This document shows positions 48,525 to 60,500 of a stretch of 64,000 nucleotides of DNA, piece after piece. Origin of the DNA: Holothuria scabra (lineage: Eukaryota; Echinodermata; Holothuroidea; Aspidochirotida; Holothuriidae); the NCBI GenBank assembly GCA_037179385.1, contig CM074181.1, positions 48,070,394 through 48,134,393 of the forward strand. Reading direction: 5' to 3'. The notes beneath the pieces are model-generated. The model had not been told where the DNA came from. It saw only the letters and a list, made by a program, of their open reading frames with translations, and ran no database searches. Each line of letters starts with the position of its first letter. Position 1 is the stretch's first letter. The translations under genes were made by a program, and so were the position numbers.

Positions 48525-51500
48525 TGTGTGACGCCTGCTTGTAAACACGATATCTCAAGAAGGGTAACCCCCAGGGATCTCAAACTTAGCATGTAGAATG
48601 TCCACATTGAGTAGATGGTCCCTATTTTTTTTGGTAGAGATCAAAGGTCATTTGGGGTCACCAGAGGTCAAAATGTAAATACCTTGGAAATTGCTTGTAA
48701 ACACGATATCTCCAGAAGGAAAAATGTGAGCAATCTCATACTTACCATGCTGATTGTCCATATTGAGTAGATGGTCCCTATTGTTTTTGATGGAGGTCAA
48801 AGGTCATTTGGGGTCACCAGAGGAAAAAAGGTCAAAACCTTGTAAACACTGTATCTCAAGAAGGGAATATGTGAGGGATCTCATACATAGCAGGTGGATT
48901 GCCCATATTAAGTAGATGATCACTATTATTTTTGGTGGAGGTCAAAGGTCATTTGGGGTCATTAGAGATGAAAAGCTCAAAAACTTGTAAACACCATATG
49001 TCAAGAAAGGTAACTGCCAGGAATCTCATATTTACCAAGTGGATTGTCCATATTGAGTAGATGACCCCTATTGTTTTTATTGGATGTCAAAGGTCATTTG
49101 GGGTCATCAGAGTTCAAAACATCTAAACCTTGCAAACACTACATCTCAAAAGAGTATAACTGTTGAAGTTAATATCCATGAGCGGTTAGGGTGAAAGGGT
49201 AAGAATAATTTGGCGAGGGTAATGTAATAGGCATAACTTTTTTGGAACAGTTCATTAACTTCACTATGTAAATTGTTTAGTGAGGTAATTTTGAAAATGT
49301 ATTTGTAAAGTACTGATGCAGACTCATAGGAAGAAGATCTTAGGTGCACAAAAAGGCATATCACATGGTAGAACACATGGATTTTGCAGCCACAAGTAAA
49401 TAGATTTTCATGAAACTGATGTGGAACATGTGAGTTTAAACAGTCTGTATAAGGGTCATTTAGGGACATAGTCTGAAAATATTAGAAGATGCTTCTATGC
49501 ACACTAAGTAGATGACTGATGTGAAACTTCATAAGTGTAAACTTTGAACAGAGAGTATTCTGTGTGGTGCACAAGAATCTCTTTTATAACATACTTTCAT
49601 TGCTTTTTCAATAATCTTAAAGAAACACCTGAAGAAAACATTAAATTTAGTGGCAAAAAGTGCTAATATTTGGCAATCCTTGTGCCTACTGTCCTCATGA
49701 GGACATGTGCATGCAAGCATGCATGAATTGGAAATGGGAGTTGATTAATTAGATATACCACAGTTAATTAGCTTTACAAAAAAGAACCTAATTTATACTG
49801 ATCATTTGGTATCAAATACCCTTCAGCGCACATGAACTGTCATTGCCTAATAGAGTGAATCAAATTGTGACTGACCCATTCTTTGCCATTTAGTCACAGT
49901 TATCTGGCCTTATTTTTCACAGTTGACTGCCAGTTATCCCCACAACAGTGTCCTGAAGGATTACCTCATACAAACATAGGACTCAATTGACTTAAGCTTT
50001 TTACTGTATAAGTGGTGTTAATTGACTCTTATAAACCCTCTGAAGAAAGCTTATTTTTATCTCATTACATAACAACCATGACAGCCCATTGTTTGTATAT
50101 ACTCCTATTTCCTGCCATTCCCTGCATGCATTTAGTACTCTATTTGTGGTCAAAGTGTCAGACCTCCATGAAAGTCACACCTCTGCAAAATCAAGCATTA
50201 AATAACTGTCCACATTATCTTGTCTCATCTGACCACAAATAAAAGTTGTTTGCCTAGCCATTGTCTGGAGATGGAGAAGTTCATGTACACTTGATCAAGT
50301 TTCTAAACTGAAAGTCATCTTCGAAATACTGTAGCTTGACACCCTTCAGAAATAGTGTCCTTTACATAAAAGCTGGTGGAATTGAACAAATAGTGTGTTT
50401 GTATTAGGATTTTTGTTGAACACAGATTTAAACATTGGTGTCTATCTAGATTGGTGCTTCTCCTTTTACATTTTCAATATGCTCTGCAGTGGTTATTTAT
50501 CACTTTAGTTTCATTGTAAAATTTGTTTTAAATTTTTGACAGCATAAAATGTATCAGCATACTACTTGCCACATCTCTGCATATATCTGGATAACCACAC
50601 CAAAAAAGTAACCCCTGTGTGAAGGATTATAGTTATGTCAAATATCATCATCGAGTGGGAATTCTTGTCTCACATTTCATTTTTATCCATGTCACTTCCG
50701 CCCCCCACCAAAAAAAAAAAGTGTATCATTAAGCTTAATGCATAGAACCATTGCTTCAAGATTACCCTTAATGACACTTTTCGAAAGTATTAAGACTTTA
50801 TTTTGCATTGCTGCTGTCATTTAAAATTAGTTCAGGTAATAAGAGCAAGCATAATGTTGTATACTGTTACTGTGTATCAAACAAGGAAAACTTGTACTGT
50901 GTGTTATGCTGTACCTACAGTATAAGTAGACAAAAGGCAAATTAAAAGTCTTGTTAAATTATGGATTAAAAGAGATATCAGCTTTTGTTAATTTGCAAAG
51001 GATACCATAAACAATGGGTGGGGCATTTCCCCCATAAAGCAAAAATTGTCGTCACTAATAGCCAAGTTTACACATCTCTGTTCGGATGTCTCTTTAGGCT
51101 TGGTCTCACATACCCCGCAACACCCAGTGTTAACTCGTGTTTACAATCAGACAAAACCGCTGGCTAACCCTGTGTTTTCTAGTCTGTGTTCTCACATACC
51201 CAGTGTTTCGTTGATTGGATAGCGTTACCATAGTAACTAGGTCAAATATTTCACACACCGATTACAGTAAAATGTAAGAAAATACCTGTCATCAGTGCCA
51301 TAATTACCTGTGACCTTGCTTGATTAAAACAAACATGATGTTTAAAACTGCTTAACCCTGCGATTTGAGGTGGATCGAAATTAAAACACCGACCCTGCGT
51401 TATCCCGCGGTCCCACGTTACTCGAGCGTGAGGTAACACAGTGTTACCTTGAGCGTGGGGTATGTGAGAACACAGTTTTTGATCCAATGCTTGTAGGAGA

Positions 51501-54500
51501 GTGTTTGGATGAGGGCTTGTTTAAACACTAACCTCAATGCAGACTTTTGGAAACATAGAGGCATCAGAACACAGAGATTTCAGAATGGAGAGCTGTCCCC
51601 ATTGATCAAACTTTGGATAAAAATGGTTTCAAAATACCGCTTTATCAAGCAATGAGACAAAACAGTTTTCTGGCATGTTAAAGCTGTTTGAGGTGACAAA
51701 AGATAAAACCCTTTAGACATAATATTTTTAGGGGGATAACTGTGAGGGATCTCATACCATTGAGGTAGTACTTCCATACTCATACTGTACTAAGCTTAAT
51801 TTTGAATTGCTCATGTTGATGGAGGTGTTGGTGATGTGATCACTATTGTTTTTAAGGGGTCGAAAGGTCATTTTTCGGTCACATGAGGTCAAAAAGTTTT
51901 GGCCTTACTAGTAAGATATCTCAGTTCAGTAGGATAATTGTATGGGATCTCATGCATGTCATGTTTGTTTCCATGTTTGCTATTGAAATATCATATGGCA
52001 AGGAATCACTAAGCCTGTTGGCTTTCTAGTTACTTGATGTTGCTATAATGTCCACAGTTTATAGCCACTCCAATGCTGTGTGGGTTTCATCATATTTTTA
52101 TTGATTGTAGGGTTGAAGTTGCTATAAACTGTAGGGTGCAAATATCAAGTAAAAATCTGACTTAACTGCCCAAACCTTGGGTTTTAGACTGTTTTGTGGA
52201 AGGCAGTTTTAGTAATGGATATTTCATGTATACTGTAATTGATTTCTTCATTACTCCTTCCTCTTTTACCTCTTATTTATCATTTTTTTACAGAGTAATT
52301 TCAACATCTAAACCATCTGATGGTGATAACAGCAAGACAAACAAGTGTGGTAGTCCATCATCCACGCCATCTGTAACTGTAACACCTTTGAGCAAAGAGA
52401 ACTTTCTTCAACGTGTAGATACATACAGTGTATCCTTGCTAGACAGTTGTTCTAAATTTAAATCAATTAAATTTGTTATGCATGCATTGCATGTTTGGTA
52501 CAATTAGCCTGTGCCTTAAATGAACTCTATTTTTACCCCCTCCCAGTTGATGTCCACCAGGGACATTGATACTGGGGTTCTGGGGGGCATTGCCCCACCA
52601 AGGAAAATATTGGGATCAAACATTGTTTTTCCTCCAATAATTAGGCAGAATTTAAACAACAACAACAGGCACAATAAACAAAATCTAACATTATGGTGTA
52701 CAGATGACTGTAGTACTTCTAGAAAATGTCAGTTTGAGCCTATTTTAAAGCAATAACATTTACTACATTTGGTGTGCCATCTATCCATGATTGTGTACAT
52801 GGGTGTCAATGTGAGTGTGTATGTGTGACTGTTTGTGTGTGTATTATTGTGAGTGTGTGCCTGTATTAGTGTGCATGGATTGCTTTAATGCTGTAGCCGT
52901 TTTAAGGTGTACGAGTACAGTAATGCCAAAGTGATTTGACCATGTTTATTGTGGTCTTGTTTCTAGTGTAATTGATATTTGACTGGAGGCCATATTACTA
53001 CAAATTTTAGGGATCTGCACACTCATGAAATATAGTGAATGACTCTTCAACATTGTTAAATTCTTATCGTCACTTTTCCTTTAACCAGTCTCACAGACAT
53101 CAAAATGGTTTGCCAAGCCATCAGAGTTGTCTCCTCTTCAGTGTGCTAGGTATGGCTGGCAGAACATTGAGATTGACACTCTGTGCTGTGTCAGTTGTAA
53201 GGAAATCCTGTATGTGTCACTACCTCAACCCTGGCAGAAAGAAGAGTGTAAGTAATTTGTAGTAAGTGTTTATGTACTAAAAGAAAAAGTCTTTAAACAG
53301 TGTTAGGTGCATATCTCATGGCAATTTGTAATTAAGATAATTCACAAAATTTGTAATACCTGTGAAGAGAGAATGACATTTACTTTCTCTTGTAATATAA
53401 ACTTTATTTATCTCCATTCTGTGAGAATCATTTTAAGAGCAAACTGTTCAAATTGAGTATCGTTCTTTTTTAAGTGTCACTCTTCTGCCTACTGTGTGTT
53501 GAGATGGGCAAGGTTGTCAATGCAACATGTAGACATGGTTACATATTATTCTGTACACACGATGAATGCTTTTGTTTGTACATTACATGGTGTATGATGT
53601 AACCTCCATGCTAACACCTAGTAACCAACTTAATTAGGGGCATCAGGCGTGTTAAATTGGACAGGTATTGAAGGTCAAAGGTAAACAATTTTTCATTTGA
53701 TGTCACCTGTTCCCACATATTTTCTCAGCTTTTATTATTCATTTCTTTTTCTCTCTCTTGTTCTTGTTATCATTCTACTCAGCAAGACCTCCGAGTTTTT
53801 TTAGTGTGTAGTGTTTCCCTTGTACTACACTGCCTGACCTAAAAAATTCATTTGAACAGACAGATTCTTCCCCTATTCTAGGCTTTTTCTAGGAAGTTAG
53901 ACTTTACTGACATTTTTTTACATGACTCCCACATTTGCAAAACATTTAAGTGAAAATTGACCCCAGTTTATCATTATTTAGGGTGATTTTACTCCAACTT
54001 TGTACCTTTTCATTTTCAAGGTGACACTACTGTACAGTTATGTAACACATTCAGGCAAGAATACAAGGGGGGCTTTCACGGCCTCAGTCCTCCCTTTTTC
54101 ACAATATCAACAATAAGACATACAGGAAATTAGCAGTGCCACTTCCTCACACCCTTGTTTTCTCTTAGGTCAGCCCCCCCCCCTCCTTTTGGAATGTCTG
54201 GATACACGCCTGACATTTGTGTTTGTGCTGTAAAATCCTAACTTAATCACCCTTCACATTTTCTTGATATTATGTAATGTTCCATTTCTATTTCTGTATT
54301 CACTGTCAATTACTATCAAATATTGTGAAAAATAACAAATGAAATGAAGAGGTGTAAGGGTGCACCATTTGAAGCAGAGGATTTGTCCAACTGGGAAATT
54401 CAAGCTGAAAGGTTAGTTAGATAGAGTTTTACACCCCAGTTTCCAACCTATTGGTTCAAGTCGCGCTGGCCACAGCCTTTCTTCCAGTTGTGGCTCACTC

Positions 54501-57500
54501 ACTTGTTTTCCCTACTCCACTGCTTATGCAGAGCACCACGCTCAGTGGCAGTAGGTTCCATTTTAGAGTCTTTGGTATGACGCGACCTGGGATCGAACCC
54601 CGGACCTTCCGCCTGAGATGCGGATGCTCTACTGTTAGACCAAACAAGCGGTCTAGCACTGAAAGGTGGGTTTTTCATCCAATAGCAATCTACGATTTTT
54701 CAATCACCAGTAAGACAGAACCAGCCTTAAAGAATTAAATCTGATAGCATCTTGACATGCACACAAGTAATTTATAAGGTATTTGGTTCTCATGTAATCA
54801 TGGGTGTTTGACAGAATAAAACAAGTGTGCAATAAGGCATGAATTTCAAAAAAGAAAAACATTGTTTGTGTGCTGTGCTTTGTCCTTTTTAATTAAATCG
54901 TTCCTTAAATTGTTCCTTTTGTGTAAGTATAATAGACAAATCAGAACAGCAAATGATGGTCTGATTTCAGTCAGCCATAACTGAGGTCTATCACCTTTAA
55001 ACCTTTCAATTTCTTTAATACCTGTATCATGGATGGTTGTACACTAAATTGTATATTGATTTCAATTTCTCTGAATACGAGGGTTTGAAATTCATGTAGA
55101 CAATAAATGGAGACGATTTAAGGCTGATGGACCCCACAAATGACTTCCTTCTATCACTAAACACAAGTGCTGATCCAATTCCTCTACATCAACATCAGTT
55201 GTTGAGTAAATTTTCATTTCTGTGCCTCTTCTCCTATTTCATACAGATCGTAAAGAATGTGATAAGGTCAAGGAGCAACTACAGTCTTCTCATGGAAAGA
55301 TTTGTCCTTGGTCTGGTAGTCCTTCACCAGGTAAAACAATGCGATCAGATAATATTTAACAAAGAAGACAACTTCCGCTTCATTTTAAGAGATTTAGAGG
55401 AATAGTAGAAAGAGTATTATCAAGGATCACCTTGACTTGCCATACTGATGGAGTGTACTTCAGTGTTGGGGCTTGTATTCAAGGCTTGTAACCAAGCCTG
55501 ATACTTCAGCAAGATGGTACAGTGTGTAGTGTTGGGCCCTGTAAAAAAAAGGAAGTACTTTTGAATTTCCTGTAGTTTGTCTGTAATGTTTAGAAAGTTC
55601 TGTCTAGTATTTTCCTCCATTCTGATTAATTACTCCCATGTTTCCAATATTATCCGATCATTTGTGGGTAGTAATTTCCTCATACAGTAAACTGGTTTCC
55701 AAATGGCAAGTTCAAGGGATTGTGGGATACATTCTTTGTCAATGTCAGTTTGCTTTGACAAAAAAGATGCACACCAACATTCTGTCCTACAATCCTTTGT
55801 AATTGCTATTGAAAAAGTGTTTGTGATGAAATTTCATGGAGGTATTTGTTCTAAGCTGTGTTGCAGTGCCGATTCTACTAGAATTGAATAGGATATTTTA
55901 GCCAATGTTACTCGAGAAAAAGGCATTTTCTCGGGTGAAGCTTGTCTCTGTAATTGCGGCAGTTAACCCTGTTTAAACCAACCTTGATGCTCTAACGAGC
56001 AATTAGTCTTTGAAGGGGGCAAATGCCTTTAACTTCATTGATCTCAAGATACCTGAACAGGAAGTTCTCTGATAGATTCTGGATTACTAGTTGCCAGCTT
56101 GAGATGGCTAAAACTTGCTATGCTATTAGCTTCTTGGGTCATGCTGTATTCATAGCCCTTTCATAGCATTTGGAAAACAGAAAGTGCACCCTCCAGTGGA
56201 GACAAGATACGAGTTGGAAGTTTATATCTGCATATGCATGTGTGGTCTTTCTGTTCAGGTCAACCGGTAACAACTCATATGAGCGCTTGGTCGGTCATGC
56301 GTAGCACAGTGTTCTACATGTGTTTTCAACCAGTCATCAGCTGTAAACACACGAAAAAGTGTTACTCTTTGACCTTTGACCTATTGCACAATGCTGCTCC
56401 ATGTAGAAACTTCAAGCTGGTCTACTAGCTCTACATTGTTGCAGTTTACATCTACAAATGTCGGCACTTGAATTTTTGAACTGGTGGGATTTGAATGTGG
56501 GTCTAATCCTGGCTTGCAAAATCATATTTGCAGTGCACTTTATTGTTTGTTCCCAAAATGGCCTCAGGTGATGCTATCGTTAAAGCTTCTGTGTGCAAGG
56601 TGTGGCAAACAGAGCAACATCAGTTCAAATCCTCCCACCCCCCCCCCCTCCAAAAAAGAGGAATAATGAAAAGTCTTAATCACCTGTATATAATGTATAT
56701 TCAAAACTGTGTCACCCCCCCCCCCAACCCTCCTCCATCTGACAACAGATAACTTGTGTCATTAAACCAAATGAAGGTAGTGAAAAATTCAGGACCAAGT
56801 GTTGGAGCAGAATCTTCAGTAAAAAAAATAAATGTAAGCTTCACAAACTTTTTTCCTGTTCACATTCGTTTACTTGCCCAGTGCTGTCGTGAGATAATAT
56901 TCTGTAGAAGGGCAGATTCGAATTAAAACACCTGATCTGTTAAAATGTATTTCTTCATTTCCAGATTCATTTGTCACTATTTCAATGGCAAACTACAAAG
57001 ACCAGGTCTGCAAGTATCAGGAAAGAGTTACTCAACTGGTGAATTTCTTCTCCAACTTACCGTGTGTGGAATTCTCTGTGCTTAAGGATCAGGTAAGTTT
57101 TTCTATATAATATTTCAATATAATATATGTTCTAGTGCAATAAAACATGTCATAACATTGCATAAGTAAGCCATTTAATGATTTTATCATAACTTTGTCT
57201 GAGATCAGGGTAGTCAATATTACAGAGCTATGGTAACTGTGTAGGCCGTTTCCAAGATTATACGCGGCATATACAGCAAAATATGATGTGTTTACCATCT
57301 GTACCCCTGCGATAATATTTCTACATCTTTCTGAATACCATAGGGTTACTACCCTCAGATTGGATGCAAAGTATCTATTTGGTTCATTCAATCTTCCCTC
57401 TCCCTGACCGTCATTTGCAGGAACACTTCATTTTTAAGTGTAACATAAAACTTTTATGTTAATTTTACACTTTCGGTTGTTTTTTGGGGGGTTTAGTTCA

Positions 57501-60500
57501 AAGAATATCATTGCCTTTAGAATCATAAAAAAGTTTTACATTTATCAATTTCATTTCTGCTTAATTTCACTGTGTTATAAAATGTTTGAGAGGTTTTTTC
57601 AGAAAGCTTTCATCGATAGAATTATGTAGCCTCTGGATAAAGATTTGTCAACCAATATCGATTTTACAGAAGTAATCACATCTTTATTTGTTACTTTCCA
57701 ATTTAAGACACCAGGTCAAATAGCGAAGCCACAATAGCACAACAGCTTAATCTTGCTTAATCCTGCAATTGTTTTGTATGTAGCACCCTGACTTTCTATG
57801 TAGATGGACAGAGCATGTAACCTGTATGTACTATCCATTGATTGTTGCCAGCCACCAACTGGGACAAAAAAGGTGCACCAAGATGGCCATCCTGAAGCTA
57901 TAATTTGTATGATTTGAAAACGACTCTGTAATATTTTAAACAGAAGTTTAATTTGAATGAGATAAAATGTCATGTTCCTGCAGTACATGTATTTCGAGAA
58001 TATTTCAGCTTTCTTGCAAAATCTGATGATTTACTTGAACAAGTTCAAACTTTCACACAAAACCATAGCAGACAGCCATTGTGCTATGCCTATACTAACA
58101 CATACGGTAGCAACCATCTAACATGCAGTATGCTCCGTCCATTTGTAGGAGGTCTGTGATGTAGCAACAAAGCATGAATGAGGCATCTGCAAACCTAGCT
58201 GAGTCAACTACAGATTTGACATAGTGCCAAGTAGAGAGCAACAAAGCAGTTCATGCAGGGTGCCTAGTTTTCTGTCTAGTTCTCATCCCCCGATCATGTC
58301 TGAACATTTCCGTTATATTACAGGACTGGGTTGTATTTGCATTAATGTACAGTTGAAGCCCCTCTAACGAGGCTGTATACTATATACTAAATTCTAGTTG
58401 CTACGTGCACAAGATGTTCACATATTTATATGGTAAGTTTGTGGACTTCTTTGCCCCGAATAGACTATCGCTGCAGCAATTAAAAGTGTAGTGTTCTGTA
58501 GAACAGTTTTTACAGAACAGCAACTTAGGAAGCAGAAAAGGGAGTTTGTGCTGCACCAATCCTAATATGTTATTGCTAGCTGGGCCAGTCATGTCAATTT
58601 TGGTGTGCAACAGGCAGGAAATATAGCGAACTGGGGGTAACAATTCGCTCGGTGCCCACTTAATAAAAGTCTCGCCGATGAACCAAAACTTTTGAATAAA
58701 AAATTTCGGTTATATAATCCAATTTGACCACTATCATCAGATCAAAATATTGTACGAATGTGAGTTTCAGTGCTCATATTTTGGTGTCGAAAATTTTGTT
58801 GATTAATTTGCCACAAAAGTGTCACCATTTTGCGCCTCTAGGGACTTGCATGAGCCAAAAAAGGGGGACACCCTCTCCCCTTATATTCCTCCCCCAGGCC
58901 GGCAATTCACCTACGGACGCATCAGATGCGCGACATTCAATTCTAAACCCAGGGAAAACCCTGTCATGTAATATTTTTATTCATTTACCCTCAGCCTGTG
59001 GAGAACAACGTGGTTCTTAAATGTCTTACTGATTTCTCCAAAAGAAGTTTGGATGCCAACAAGGAGCCAATTAGAGATGAAGCTTGGAATATTATAGTCA
59101 TGATGGCACTCTTTGGATGGCAAAGAAGGTAATTCCCCACCCCCATCTCTTACCCCCACCTATTTCTTTTTTAAGTTTCTTTGTGTTTAAAGGATACTGT
59201 TAATGTGAGTGAGTCATTAGAGCTTACTACAAGTTTTTCAGGAGAAAGATGTGTAGGTAAATTGAAGATGGACACAAAAGTATGTATCTTTACTTCTAGC
59301 ACACAGAGCAGGGAATAATTTATCCGGTATCACATCACATTTTGCTGCACAAAATGGACAAATTGCTTTACAAATGCAAAATTGTGTAGAAGATTTTCTA
59401 CATTAAACATATAGGTTGTATGTGATTTTGTGATTAAAGGGCCCTGAAACAGCAAAATTGCTATGCATAATTTGAACACTAAATTATTCCCTGACAGAGT
59501 ATTCGTTACGTGAAATAGCCCTTTAATAGCAACTTGACTTTTAGACAGTTAAGTCAGGTTTTTACTTGATGTTTGCACCTACAGTTCATAGCTACTCCAA
59601 CCTTAAAGTCAGTAAAGTTATGATAAAACCCAGTAAGGATTTTATTGGCCATACACTGTGGGTTTTAACAATCAAGAAAAAACCCGATTTATCACCCCAA
59701 AGTCAGGTTTTAGGCCACATAATGTTTAATGTAAGGCTATTTCACGTTATGTTGGTCATTAAATTTGCATATAACTATGCTGGCACTGTTAGTTGACATT
59801 CTTAGGGGTCATCCAAGGTTCAAATTACTGTTTCAACACAAACTTTAATGGCAGGTTTGTTCCTTAAGGGTTCTTGCGACCTGGAAAAGTCATGGAAATT
59901 TGTAAAAGTTACAGAAGTCATGGACAGGTCATGAAATTTAGCCTAGAGCTGGCTGTAAATTTGTTACAAATAAAAAAAAATTTTTTTTTTCATGATTGTT
60001 GCCCCATTTAAGTTCACATGAGATCTTCCATAAAGTATCCTTATCTTGTTAATTCTTATATTTCAATGTGGAAATGAATTGGATTTAATTGAAGTGAATG
60101 TGATAAGTGTGTTTGCAATTTTATCATAAAGTAGTTAGTTAGGTTGAGTTTTAGGGCCCAGTTTCCAGCCTATTGGTTCAAGTCAACCAGGCTTCTTTTC
60201 CCTACTCATTGCTTATGCTGAGCATCACACACAATGACAGAAGGTTCCATTCTTAGAGTCTTTGGTATGACTCGACCTGGGAATCAAGCCCAGGCCCTCT
60301 GCATGAGGTGCGGATGCTCTACTGCTATATCAAACATGCTGTCTAATTTGATCATGAAATACTCAATGTGAAAGTCATAAAATAGTTATGGAAAAGTCAT
60401 AAAATTTTATTTACCTTATGGTGAAGGAACCCTGTCCTTAGTTTAGGTACATTAGAGATAGTTAATGAAGTGAAGGGTCTCAAGGATGCATGTCTCTTCC

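Larger units (their letters stand above)
48384..52199. mobile_element. Large repeat element, copy B, in intron 1
   Basis: Outer inverted ends are ACAGTCTAAAACC at 48391 and GGTTTTAGACTGT near 52180, continuing as AAGTCAGGTTTTT and its mirror. Inside are the head GATTCCTTGCCGAAGGCAGG (48432), a TG microsatellite (about 48478-48530), five tandem units (starts near 48539, 48691, 48839, 48984, 49128), a long body collinear with copy A, and the tail GGCAAGGAATCACTAAGCC (about 51997). A palindromic stretch of about 130 bp (52031-52165) lies before the right end. Copy B lacks the foldback insertion found in copy A, carries its own insertion at 51100, and ends only about 95 bp before exon 2. Confidence 0.7.

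Noticed and set aside
52520..52756. Additional exon in intron 2
   Set aside because: The segment matches a dispersed hAT-like repeat at 34.2 kb, and exons 2 and 3 already join perfectly in phase.
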